DNA of 64,000 nucleotides from Actinernus sp. WN-2022 (taxonomy: Eukaryota; Cnidaria; Anthozoa; Actiniaria; Actinernidae). How positions within the stretch are numbered: the stretch's first letter is position 1; the number at the start of each line of letters is the position of its first letter. This document shows positions 37,407 through 49,944 of this stretch, piece after piece. The DNA lies in contig JAOWCC010000444.1 in the NCBI GenBank assembly GCA_030867875.1, positions 1 to 64,000 on the forward strand, in the 5' to 3' direction. Made by a program: the position numbers and the translations under genes. The notes under the pieces were generated by a model. The model made no database searches. It saw only the letters and a program-made list of their open reading frames with translations, and was not told where the DNA came from.

Positions 37407-40312
37407 ATTCAAAACTCTTTGTGAAAGAATCAGTTTCGGTAAGAACGCTAACAGAACGCTAAGTTAATCGGCGCTCAATTCAAAACTCTTGGTTTAAGAA
37501 TCAATTTCGGTAAGAACGCCAAGAGAACGCTAAGTTAAACAATCGGCGCTCAATTCAAAACTCTTGGTGTAAGAATCAGTTTCGTTAAGAACGCTACTGA
37601 AGAGAACGCTAAGTTAAACAATCGGCGCTCAATTCAAAACTCTTGGTGTAAGAATCAGTTTCGGGAAGAACGCTAAGAGAACGCTAAGTTAAACAATCGG
37701 CGCTCAATTCAAAAGTCTTGGTGTAAGAATAAGTTTCGGTAAGAACGCTAACAGAACGCTAAGTTAAACTATCGGCGCTTGGCGTAAGAATCAGTTTCGG
37801 TAAGAACGCTAACAGAACACCAAGTTAAACAATCGGCGCTCAATTCAAATCTCTTGGTGTAAGAATCAGTTTCTGTAAGAACGCTAACAGAACGCTAAGT
37901 TAAACAATCGGCGCTCAATTCAAAACTCTTGGTGTAAGAATCAAGTTCGGTAAGAACGCTAACAGTATATTAGTTAAACAATGATCGGCGCTCAATTCAA
38001 AACTCTTTGTGAAAGAATCAGTTTCGGTAAGAACGCTAACAGAACGCTAAGTTAAACCATCGGCGCTCAATTCAAAACTCTTGGTGTAAGAATCAGTTTC
38101 GGTAAGAACGCTACTGAAGAGAACGCTAAGTTAAACAATCGGCGCTCAATTCAAAACTCTTGGTGTAAGAATCAGTTTCGGGAAGAACGCTAAGAGAACG
38201 CTAAGTTAAACAGTCGGCGCTCAATTCAAAAGTCTTGGTGTAAGAATCAGTTTCGGTAAGAACGCTAACAGAACGCTAAGTTAAACTATCGGCGCTTGGT
38301 GTAAGAATCAGTTTCGGGAAGAACGCTAAGAGAACGCTAAGTTAAACAATCGGCGCTCAATTCAAAAGTCTTGGTGTAAAAATAAGTTTCGGTAAGAACG
38401 CTAACAGAACGCCAAGTTAAACAATCGGCGCTCAATTCAAAACTCTTGGTGTAAGAATCAGTTTCGGTAAGAACGCTAACAGGATATTAGTTAAACAATG
38501 ATCGGCGCTCAATTCAAAACTCTTTGTGAAAGAATCAGTTTCGGTAAGAACGCTAACAGAACGCCAAGTTAATCGGCGCTCAATTCAAAACTCTTGGTTT
38601 AAGAATCAATTTCGGTAAGAACGCTAAGAGAACGCTAAGTTAAACAATCGGCGCTCAATTCAAAACTCTTGGTGTAAGAATCAGTTTCGGTAAGAACGCC
38701 ACTGAAGAGAACGCTAAGTTAAACAATCGGCGCTCAATTCAAAAGTCTTGGTGTAAGAATAAGTTTCGGTAAGAACGCTAACAGAACGCTAAGTTAAACT
38801 ATCGGCGCTTGGTGTAAGAATCAGTTTCGGGAAGAACGCTAACAGAACGCCAAGTTAAACAATCGGCGCTCAATTCAAAACTCTTGGTGTAAGAATCAGT
38901 TTCGGGAAGAACGCTAACAGAACGCTAAGTTAAACAATCGGCGCTCAATTCAAAACTCTTGGTGTAAGAATCAGTTTTGGTAAGAACGCTACTGAAGAGA
39001 ACGCTAAGTTAAACAATCGGCGCTCAATTCAAAACTCTTGGTATAAGAATCAGTTTCGGGAAGAACGCTAAGAGAACGCTAAGTTAAACAATCGGCGCTC
39101 AATTCAAAAGTCTTGGTGTAAGAATAAGTTTCGGTAAGAACGCTAACAGAACGCTAAGTTAAACAATCGGCGCTCAATTCAAAACTCTTGGTGTAAGAAT
39201 CAGTTTCGGGAAAAACGCTAAGAGAACGCTAAGTTAAACAATCGGCGCTCAATTAAAAAGTCTTGGTGTAAGAATAAGTTTCGGTAAGAACGCTAAGAGA
39301 ACGCTAATTTAAACTATCGGCGCTTGGTGTAAGAATCAGTTTCGGGAAGAACGCTAAGAGAACGCTAAGTTAAACAATCGGCGCTCAATTCAAAAGTCCT
39401 GGTGTAAGAATAAGTTTCGGTAAGAACGCTAACAGAACGCCAAGTTAAACAATCGGCGCTCAATTCAAAACTCTTGGTGTAAGAATCAGTTTCGGTAAGA
39501 ACGCTAACAGTATATTAGTTAAACAATGATCGGCGCTCAATTCAAAACTCTTTGTGAAAGAATCAGTTTCGGTAAGAACGCTAACAGAACGCTAAGTTAA
39601 TCGGCGCTCAATTCAAAACTCTTGGTTTAAGAATCAATTTCGGTAAGAACGCTAAGAGAACGCTAAGTTAAACAATCGGCGCTCAATTCAAAACTCTTGG
39701 TGTAAGAATCAGTTTCGGGAAGAACGCTAACAGAACGCTAAGTTAAACAATCGGCGCTCAATTTAAAACTCTTGGTGTAAGAATAAGTTTCGGGAAGAAC
39801 GCTAAGTTAAACAATCGGCGCTCAATTCAAAAGTCTTGGTGTAAGAATAAGTTTCGGTAAGAACGCTAACAGAACGCTAAGTTAAACTATCGGCGCTTGG
39901 TGTAAGAATCAGTTTCGGTAAGAACGCTAACAGAACGCCAAGTTAAACAATCGGCGCTCAATTCAAATCTCTTGGTGTAAGAATCAGTTTCGGTAAGAAC
40001 GCTAACAGAACGCTAAGTTAAACTATCGGCGCTTGGTGTAAGAATAAGTTTCGGTAAGAACGCTAACAGAACGCTAAGTTAAACTATCGGCGCTTAGTTC
40101 AAGAATCAGTTTCGGTAAGAACGCTAACAGAACGCCAAGTTAAACAATCGGCGCTCAATTCAAAACTCTTGGTGATACAATAAGTTTCGGTAAAGAACGC
40201 TAACAGAACGCTAAGTTAAACAATCGGCGCTCAATTCAAAACTCTTGGTGTAAGAATCAGTTTCGGTAAGAATGCTAACAGTATATTAGTTAAACAATGA
40301 TCGGGGCTCAAT

Positions 40313-40464
40313 AGAGGTTTTGCACCAACACGTGATGGCAGCCATGTTGCTGGCCAGAACAATAGAATGTTATTCTTTTGAGATTTAATTTTTCACATGA
40401 TTGAACAAATCTCATTGTTCTGGCCACCAACATGGCTGCCATCACGTGGTGGTGCAAAACCTCT
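40313..40464. repeat. 152-bp hairpin palindrome, copy 15 (degraded left arm)
   Basis: The left arm has two substitutions (CACCAACACGTG and TTGCTGGCC) while the right arm is intact, so arms are not being kept identical in this copy. The unit that follows is 1895 bp. Confidence 0.92.
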
Positions 40465-42207
40465 ATTCAAAACTCTTTGTGAAAGAATCAGTTTCGGTAA
40501 GAACGCTAACAGAACGCTAAGTTAATCTGCGCTCAATTCAAAACTCTTGGTTTAAGAATCAATTTCGGTAAGAACGCTAAGAGAACGCTAAGTTAAACAA
40601 TCGGCGCTCAATTCAAAACTCTTGGTGTAAGAATCAGTTTCGTTAAGAACGCTACTGAAGAGAACGCTAAGTTAAACAATCGGCGCTCAATTCAAAACTC
40701 TTGGTGTAAGAATCAGTTTCGGGAAGAACGCTAAGAGAACGCTAAGTTAAACAATCGGCGCTCAATTCAAAAGTCTTGGTGTAAGAATAAGTTTCGGTAA
40801 GAACGCTAACAGAACGCTAAGTTAAACTATCGGCGCTTGGCGTAAGAATCAGTTTCGGTAAGAACGCTAACAGAACGCCAAGTTAAACAATCGGCGCTCA
40901 ATTCAAATCTCTTGGTGTAAGAATCAGTTTCTGTAAGAACGCTAACAGAACGCTAAGTTAAACAATCGGCGCTCAATTCAAAACTCTTGGTGTAAGAACC
41001 AAGTTCGGTAAGAACGCTAACAGTATATTAGTTAAACAATGATCGGCGCTCAATTCAAAACTCTTTGTGAAAGAATCAGTTTCGGTAAGAACGCTAACAG
41101 AACGCTAAGTTAAACAATCGGCGCTCAATTCAAAACTCTTGGTGTAAGAATCAGTTTCGGTAAGAACGCTACTGAAGAGAACGCTAAGTTAAACAATCGG
41201 CGCTCAATTCAAAACTCTTGGTGTAAGAATCAGTTTCGGGAAGAACGCTAAGAGAACGCTAAGTTAAACAGTCGGCGCTCAATTCAAAAGTCTTGGTGTA
41301 AGAATCAGTTTCGGTAAGAACGCTAACAGAACGCTGAGTTAAACTATCGGCGCTTGGTGTAAGAATCAGTTTCGGTAAGAACGCTAACAGAACGCCAAGT
41401 TAAACAATCGGCGCTCAATTCAAAACTCTTGGTGTAAGAATCAGTTTCGGTAAGAACGCTAACAGTATATTAGTTAAACAATGATCGGCGCTCAATTCAA
41501 AACTCTTTGTGAAAGAATCAGTTTCGGTAAGAACGCTAACAGAACGCCAAGTTAATCGGCGCTCAATTCAAAACTCTTGGTTTAAAAATCAATTTCGGTA
41601 AGAACGCTAAGAGAACGCTAAGTTAAACAATCGGCGCTCAATTCAAAACTCTTGGTGTAAGAATCAGTTTCGGTAAGAACGCCACTGAAGAGAACGCTAA
41701 GTTAAACAATCGTCGCTCAATTCAAAAGTCTTGGTGTAAGAATAAGTTTCGGTAAGAACGCTAACAGAACGCTAAGTTAAACTATCGGCGATTGGTGTAA
41801 GAATCAGTTTCGGGAAGAACGCTAACAGAACGCTAAGTTAAACAATCGGCGCTCAATTCAAAACTCTTGGTGTAAGAATCAGTTTCGGTAAGAACGCTAA
41901 CACAACGCTAAGTTAAACTATCGGCGCTTGGTGTAAGAATAAGTTTCGGTAAGAACGCTAACAGAACGCTAAGTTAAACTATCGGCGCTTAGTGTAACAA
42001 TCAGTTTCGGTAAGAACGCTAACAGAACGCCAAGTTAAACAATCGGCGCTCAATTCAAAACTCTTGGTGATACAATAAGTTTCGGTAAAGAACGCTAACA
42101 GAACGCTAAGTTAAACAATCGGCGCCCAATTCAAAACTCTTGGTGTAAGAATCAGTTTCGGTAAGAATGCTAACAGTATATTAGTTAAACAATGATCGGC
42201 GCTCAAT

Positions 42208-42359
42208 AGAGGTTTTGCACCACCACGTGATGGCAGCCATGTTGGTGGCCAGAACAATAGAATGTTATTCTTTTGAGATTTAATTTTTCACATGATTGAA
42301 CAAATCTCATTGTTCTGGCCACCAACATGGCTGCCATCACGTGGTGGTGCAAAACCTCT
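42208..42359. repeat. 152-bp hairpin palindrome, copy 16
   Basis: Complete copy; starts the longest unit, 3973 bp. Confidence 0.93.
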
Positions 42360-45300
42360 ATTCAAAACTCTTTGTGAAAGAATCAGTTTCGGTAAGAACG
42401 CTAACAGAACGCTAAGTTAATCGGCGCTCAATTCAAAACTCTTGGTTTAAGAATCAATTTCGGTAAGAACGCTAAGAGAACGCTAAGTTAAACAATCGGC
42501 GCTCAATTCAAAACTCTTGGTGTAAGAATCAGTTTCGTTAAGAACGCTACTGAAGAGAACGCTAAGTTAAACAATCGGCGCTCAATTCAAAACTCTTGGT
42601 GTAAGAATCAGTTTCGGGAAGAACGCTAAGAGAACGCTAAGTTAAACAATCGGCGCTCAATTCAAAAGTCTTGGTGTAAGAATAAGTTTCGGTAAGAACG
42701 CTAACAGAACGATAAGTTAAACTATCGGCGCTTGGCGTAAGAATCAGTTTCGGTAAGAACGCTAACAGAACGCCAAGTTAAACAATCGGCGCTCAATTCA
42801 AATCTCTTGGTGTAAGAATCAGTTTCTGTAAGAACGCTAACAGAACGCTAAGTTAAACAATCGGCGCTCAATTCAAAACTCTTGGTGTAAGAATCAAGTT
42901 CGGTAAGAACGCTAACAGTATATTAGTTAAACAATGATCGGCGCTCAATTCAAAACTCTTTGTGAAAGAATCAGTTTCGGTAAGAACGCTAACAGAACGG
43001 TAAGTTAAACAATCGGCGCTCAATTCAAAACTCTTGGTGTAAGAATCAGTTTCGGTAAGAACGCTACTGAAGAGAACGCTAAGTTAAACAGTCGGCGCTC
43101 AATTCAAAAGTCTTGGTGTAAGAATCAGTTTCGGGAAGAACGCTAAGAGAACGCTAAGTTAAACTATCGGCGCTTGGTGTAAGAATCAGTTTCGGGAAGA
43201 ACGCTAAGAGAACGCTAAGTTAAACAATCGGCGCTCAATTCAAAAGTCTTGGTGTAAAAATAAGTTTCGGTAAGAACGCTAACAGAACGCCAAGTTAAAC
43301 AATCGGCGCTCAATTCAAAACTCTTGGTGTAAGAATCAGTTTCGGTAAGAACGCTAACAGTATATTAGTTAAACAATGATCGGCGCTCAATTCAAAACTC
43401 TTTGTGAAAGAATCAGTTTCGGTAAGAACGCTAACAGAACGCCAAGTTAATCGGCGCTCAATTCAAAACTCTTGGTTTAAGAATCAATTTCGGTAAGAAC
43501 GCTAAGAGAACGCTAAGTTAAACAATCGGCGCTCAATTCAAAACTCTTGGTGTAAGAATCAGTTTCGGTAAGAACGCCACTGAAGAGAACGCTAAGTTAA
43601 ACAATCGTCGCTCAATTCAAAAGTCTTGGTGTAAGAATAAGTTTCGGTAAGAACGCTAACAGAACGCTAAGTTAAACTATCGGCGCTTGGTGTAAGAATC
43701 AGTTTCGGGAAGAACGCTAACAGAACGCTAAGTTAAACAATCGGCGCTCAATTCAAAACTCTTGGTGTAAGAATCAGTTTCGGTAAGAACGCTAACAGAA
43801 CGCTAAGTTAAACTATCGGCGCTTGGTGTAAGAATAAGTTTCGGTAAGAACGCTAACAGAACGCTAAGTTAAACAATCGGCGCTCAATTCAAAACTCTTG
43901 GTGTAAGAATCAGTTTCGGGAAGAACGCTAAGAGAACGCTAAGTTAAACAGTCGGCGCTCAATTCAAAAGTCTTGGTGTAAGAATCAGTTTCGGTAAGAA
44001 CGCTAACAGAACGCTAAGTTAAACTATCGGCGCTTGGTGTAAGAATCAGTTTCGGGAAGAACGCTAAGAGAACGCTAAGTTAAACAATCGGCGCTCAATT
44101 CAAAAGTCTTGGTGTAAAAATAAGTTTCGGTAAGAACGCTAACAGAACGCGAAGTTAAACAATCGGCGCTCAATTCAAAACTCTTGGTGTAAGAATCAGT
44201 TTCGGTAAGAACGCTAACAGTATATTAGTTAAACAATGATCGGCGCTCAATTCAAAACTCTTTGTGAAAGAATCAGTTTCGGTAAGAACGCTAACAGAAC
44301 GCCAAGTTAATCGGCGCTCAATTCAAAACTCTTGGTGTAAGAATCAATTTCGGTAAGAACGCTAAGAGAACGCTAAGTTAAACAATCGGCGCTCAATTCA
44401 AAACTCTTGGTGTAAGAATCAGTTTCGGGAAGAACACTAAGAGAACGCTAAGTTAAACAATCGGCGCTCAATTCAAAAGTCTTGGTGTAAGAATAAGTTT
44501 CGGTAAGAACGCTAACAGAACGCTAAGTTAAACTATCGGCGCTTGGCGTAAGAATCAGTTTCGGTAAGAACGCTAACAGAACGCTAAGTTAAACAATCGG
44601 CGCTCAATTCAAATCTCTTGGTGTAAGAATCAGTTTCGGTAAGAACGCTAACAGTATATTAGTTAAACAATGATCGGCGCTCAATTCAAAACTCTTTGTG
44701 AAAGAATCAGTTTCGGTAAGAACGCTAACAGAACGCCAAGTTAATCGGCGCTCAATTCAAAACTCTTGGTGTAAAAATCAATTTCGGTAAGAACGCTAAG
44801 AGAACGCTAAGTTAAACAATCGGCGCTCAATTCAAAACTCTTGGTGTAAGAATCAGTTTCGGGAAGAACGCTAAGAGAACGCTAAGTTAAACAATCGGCG
44901 CTCAATTCAAAAGTCTTGGTGTAAGAATAAGTTTCGGTAAGAACGCTAACAGAACGCTAAGTTAAACTATCGGCGCTTGGCGTTAGAATCAGTTTCGGTA
45001 AGAACGCTAACAGAACGCTAAGTTAAACAATCGGCGCTCAATTCAAATCTCTTGGTGTAAGAATCAGTTTCTGTAAGAACGCTAACAGAACGCTAAGTTA
45101 AACAATCGGCACTCAATTCAAAACTCTTGGTGTAAGAATCAGTTTCGGTAAGAACGCTAACAGTATATTAGTTAAACAATGATCGGCGCTCAATTCAAAA
45201 CTCTTTGTGAAAGAATCAGTTTCGGTAAGAACGCTAACAGAACGCCAAGTTAATCGGCGCTCAATTCAAAACTCTTGGTTTAAGAATCAATTTCGGTAAG

Positions 45301-46180
45301 AACGCTAAGAGAACGCTAAGTTAAACAATCGGCGCTCAATTCAAAACTCTTGGTGTAAGAATCAGTTTCGGTAAGAACGCCACTGAAGAGAACGCTAAGT
45401 TAAACAATCGTCGCTCAATTCAAAAGTCTTGGTGTAAGAATAAGTTTCGGTAAGAACGCTAACAGAACGCTAAGTTAAACTATCGGCGCTTGGTGTAAGA
45501 ATCAGTTTCGGGAAGAACGCTAAGAGAACGCTAAGTTAAACAATCGGCGCTCAATTCAAAACTCTTGGTGTAAGAATCAGTTTCGGGAAGAACGCTAACA
45601 GAACGCTAAGTTAAACAATCGGCGCTCAATTTAAAACTCTTGGTGTAAGAATAAGTTTCGGGAAGAACGCTAAGTTAAACAATCGGCGCTCAATTCAAAA
45701 GTCTTGGTGTAAGAATAAGTTTCGGTAAGAACGCTAACAGAACGCTAAGTTAAACTATCGGCGCTTGGTGTAAGAATCAGTTTCGGTAAGAACGCTAACA
45801 GAACGCAAAGTTAAACAATCGGCGCTCAATTCAAATCTCTTGTTGTAAGAATCAGTTTCGGTAAGAACGCTAACAGAACGCTAAGTTAAACTATCGGCGC
45901 TTGGTGTAAGAATAAGTTTCGGTAAGAACGCTAACAGAACGCTAAGTTAAACTATCGGCGCTTGGTGTAAGAATCAGTTTCGGTAAGAACGCTAACAGAA
46001 CGCCAAGTTAAACAATCGGCGCTCAATTCAAAACTCTTGGTGATACAATAAGTTTCGGTAAAGAACGCTAACAGAACGCTAAGTTAAACAATCGGCGCTC
46101 AATTCAAAACTCTTGGTGTAAGAATCAGTTTCGGTAAGAATGCTAACAGTATATTAGTTAAACAATGATCGGCGCTCAAT

Positions 46181-46332
46181 AGAGGTTTTGCACCACCACG
46201 TGATGGCAGCCATGTTGGTGGCCAGAACAATAGAATGTTATTCTTTTGAGATTTAATTTTTCACATGATTGAACAAATCTCATTGTTCTGGCCACCAACA
46301 TGGCTGCCATCACGTGGTGGTGCAAAACCTCT
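46181..46332. repeat. 152-bp hairpin palindrome, copy 17
   Basis: Complete copy; the unit that follows is 1653 bp. Confidence 0.93.
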
Positions 46333-47833
46333 ATTCAAAACTCTTTGTGAAAGAATCAGTTTCGGTAAGAACGCTAACAGAACGCTAAGTTAATCGGCGC
46401 TCAATTCAAAACTCTTGGTTTAAGAATCAATTTCGGTAAGAACGCTAAGAGAACGCTAAGTTAAACAATCGGCGCTCAATTCAAAACTCTTGGTGTAAGA
46501 ATCAGTTTCGGGAAGAACGCTAAGAGAACGCTAAGTTAAACAATCGGCGCTCAATTCAAAAGTCTTGGTGTAAGAATAAGTTTCGGTAAGAACGCTAACA
46601 GAACGCTAAGTTAAACTATCGGCGCTTGGCGTAAGAATCAGTTTCGGTAAGAACGCTAACAGAACGCCAAGTTAAACAATCGGCGCTCAATTCAAATCTC
46701 TTGGTGTAAGAATCAGTTTCTGTAAGAACGCTAACAGAACGCTAAGTTAAACAATCGGCACTCAATTCAAAACTCTTGGTGTAAGAATCAAGTTCGGTAA
46801 GAACGCTAACAGTATATTAGTTAAACAATGATCGGCGCTCAATTCAAAACTCTTTGTGAAAGAATCAGTTTCGGTAAGAACGCTAACAGAACGCTAAGTT
46901 AAACAATCGGCGCTCAATTCAAAACTCTTGGTTTAAGAATCAATTTCGGTAAGAACGCTAAGAGAACGCTAAGTTAAACAATCGGCGCTCAATTCAAAAC
47001 TCTTGGTGTAAGAATCAGTTTCGGTAAGAACGCCACTGAAGAGAACGCTAAGTTAAACAATCGTCGCTCAATTCAAAAGTCTTGGTGTAAGAATAAGTTT
47101 CGGTAAGAACGCTAACAGAACGCTAAGTTAAACTATCGGCGCTTGGTGTAAGAATCAGTTTCGGGAAGAACGCTAAGAGAACGCTAAGTTAAACAATCGG
47201 CGCTCAATTCAAAACTCTTGGTGTAAGAATCAGTTTCGGGAAGAACGCTAACAGAACGCTAAGTTAAACAATCGGCGCTCAATTTAAAACTCTTGGTGTA
47301 AGAATAAGTTTCGGGAAGAACGCTAAGTTAAACAATCGGCGCTCAATTCAAAAGTCTTGGTGTAAGAATAAGTTTCGGTAAGAACGCTAACAGAACGCTA
47401 AGTTAAACTATCGGCGCTTGGTGTAAGAATCAGTTTCGGTAAGAACGCTAACAGAACGCAAAGTTAAACAATCGGCGCTCAATTCAAATCTCTTGTTGTA
47501 AGAATCAGTTTCGGTAAGAACGCTAACAGAACGCTAAGTTAAACTATCGGCGCTTGGTGTAAGAATAAGTTTCGGTAAGAACGCTAACAGAACGCTAAGT
47601 TAAACTATCGGCGCTTGGTGTAAGAATCAGTTTCGGTAAGAACGCTAACAGAACGCCAAGTTAAACAATCGGCGCTCAATTCAAAACTCTTGGTGATACA
47701 ATAAGTTTCGGTAAAGAACGCTAACAGAACGCTAAGTTAAACAATCGGCGCTCAATTCAAAACTCTTGGTGTAAGAATCAGTTTCGGTAAGAATGCTAAC
47801 AGTATATTAGTTAAACAATGATCGGCGCTCAAT

Positions 47834-47985
47834 AGAGGTTTTGCACCACCACGTGATGGCAGCCATGTTGGTGGCCAGAACAATAGAATGTTATTCTTTT
47901 GAGATTTAATTTTTCACATGATTGAACAAATCTCATTGTTCTGGCCACCAACATGGCTGCCATCACGTGGTGGTGCAAAACCTCT
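47834..47985. repeat. 152-bp hairpin palindrome, copy 18
   Basis: Last copy before the array is broken by the retrotransposon at 49588. Confidence 0.93.
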
Positions 47986-49587
47986 ATTCAAAACTCTTTG
48001 TGAAAGAATCAGTTTCGGTAAGAACGCTAACAGAACGCTAAGTTAATCGGCGCTCAATTCAAAACTCTTGGTTTAAGAATCAATTTCGGTAAGAACGCTA
48101 AGAGAACGCTAAGTTAAACAATCGGCGCTCAATTCAAAACTCTTGGTGTAAGAATCAGTTTCGGGAAGAACGCTAAGAGAACGCTAAGTTAAACAATCGG
48201 CGCTCAATTCAAAAGTCTTGGTGTAAGAATAAGTTTCGGTAAGAACGCTAACAGAACGCCAAGTTAAACAATCGGCGCTCAATTCAAATCTCTTGGTGTA
48301 AGAATCAGTTTCTGTAAGAACGCTAACAGAACGCTAAGTTAAACAATCGGCACTCAATTCAAAACTCTTGGTGTAAGAATCAAGTTCGGTAAGAACGCTA
48401 ACAGTATATTAGTTAAACAATGATCGGCGCTCAATTCAAAACTCTTTGTGAAAGAATCAGTTTCGGTTAGAACGCTAACAGAACGCTAAGTTAAACAATC
48501 GGCGCTCAATTCAAAACTCTTGGTGTAAGAATCAGTTTCGGTAAGAACGCTACTGAAGAGAACGCTAAGTTAAACAATCGGCGCTCAATTCAAAACTCTT
48601 GGTGTAAGAATCAGTTTCGGAAACAACGCTAAGAGAACGCTAAGTTAAACAATCGGCGCTCAATTCAAAAGTCTTGGTGTAAGAATCAGTTTCGGTAAGA
48701 ACGCTAACAGAACGCTAAGTTAAACTATCGGCGCTTGGTGTAAGAATCAGTTTCGGGAAGAACGCTAAGAGAACGCTAAGTTAAACAATCGGCGCTCAAT
48801 TCAAAAGTCTTGGTGTAAAAATAAGTTTCGGTAAGAACGCTAACAGAACGCCAAGTTAAACAATCGGCGCTCAATTCAAAACTCTTGGTGTAAGAATCAG
48901 TTTCGGTTAGAACGCTAACAGTATATTAGTTAAACAATGATCGGCGCTCAATTCAAAACTCTTTGTGAAAGAATCAGTTTCGGTAAGAACGCTAACAGAA
49001 CGCCAAGTTAATCGGCGCTCAATTCAAAACTCTTGGTTTAAGAATCAATTTCGGTAAGAACGCTAAGAGAACGCTAAGTTAAACAATCGGCGCTCAATTC
49101 AAAACTCTTGGTGTAAGAATCAGTTTCGGTAAGAACGCTACTGAAGAGAACGCTAAGTTAAACAATCGTCGCTCAATTCAAAAGTCTTGGTGTAAGAATA
49201 AGTTTCGGTAAGAACGCTAACAGAACGCTAAGTTAAACTATCGGCGCTTGGTGTAAGAATCAGTTTCGGGAAGAACGCTAAGAGAACGCTAAGTTAAACA
49301 ATCGGCGCTCAATTCAAAACTCTTGGTGTAAGAATCAGTTTCGGGAAGAACGCTAACAGAACGCTAAGTTAAACAATCGGCGCTCAATTCAAAACTCTTG
49401 GTGTAAGAATAAGTTTCGGGAAGAACGCTAAGTTAAACAATCGGCGCTCAATTCAAAAGTCTTGGTGTAAGAATAAGTTTCGGGAAGAACGCTAACAGAA
49501 CGCTAAGTTAAACTATCGGCGCTTGGTGTAAGAATCAGTTTCGGTAAGAACGCTAACAGAACGCCAAGTTAAACAATCGGCGCTCAA

Positions 49588-49607
49588 GTTCAAGTTCAAG
49601 TTCAAGT
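49588..49607 (-). repeat. Hexamer 3' tail of retrotransposon
   Basis: About three repeats of AACTTG when read on the minus strand, placed at the junction with satellite. It marks the 3' end and orientation of the element. Confidence 0.75.
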
Positions 49608-49944
49608 TTATTTACACTGTTCAGTTACATATATTAAAAAGAAAATAGAAACGTATAAATAAGATAGAGCTAAGATACAATCATGAGAGGTAAAATAGGT
49701 TGAATTATTGTTTAAGTGTGTGCAGTGATTAAAGTAGCAAAAGCTTTCGAGTTAATCACTGCCTATAGTAAAGTTGTACAAATATAGAAGAAAATTACTA
49801 CATAAATATAATCCTGTATGATGTAATTATTGTAAATATTATGAAACAAGAACAAAAGACAGTGAAAAAGAGTAGGAAAAGAGAGAAAATCCGAGAAAGA
49901 TATAGAGATGTTTGTACAATATACATATATAAACATATATATAT

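Larger units (their letters stand above)
1..49587 (+). repeat. Higher-order satellite array, ~75-bp monomer
   Basis: Head-to-tail tandem array; every monomer has the same orientation and the array continues beyond the left edge. A full monomer is 75 bp and carries the landmarks GTAAGAATCAGTTTCGG, GAACGCTAACAGAACGCTAA (itself an internal duplication of GAACGCTAA) and CGGCGCTCAATTCAAAACTC. Recurrent variants are a 79-bp form with CTACTGAAGAGAACGCT, a 61-bp form where CGGCGCT runs straight into TGGTGTAAG, a ~71-bp form lacking AACA before TCGGCGC, a GTGATACAATAAG form and a CAGTATATTAG form. By length this is roughly six hundred monomers. The variants recur in a fixed order, defining higher-order units bounded by a 152-bp palindrome. 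No reading frame of protein-like composition runs through it. A pericentromeric or centromeric location is possible but not shown. Confidence 0.97.

Noticed and set aside
1..49587. CRISPR-like array of direct repeats
   Set aside because: Monomers are contiguous with no unique spacers, there are no cas genes, and the surrounding DNA is eukaryotic with spliced exons.
49588..49607. Telomere-like short repeat
   Set aside because: The repeat is AACTTG/CAAGTT, only about three copies, and lies exactly at the 3' end of a retrotransposon.
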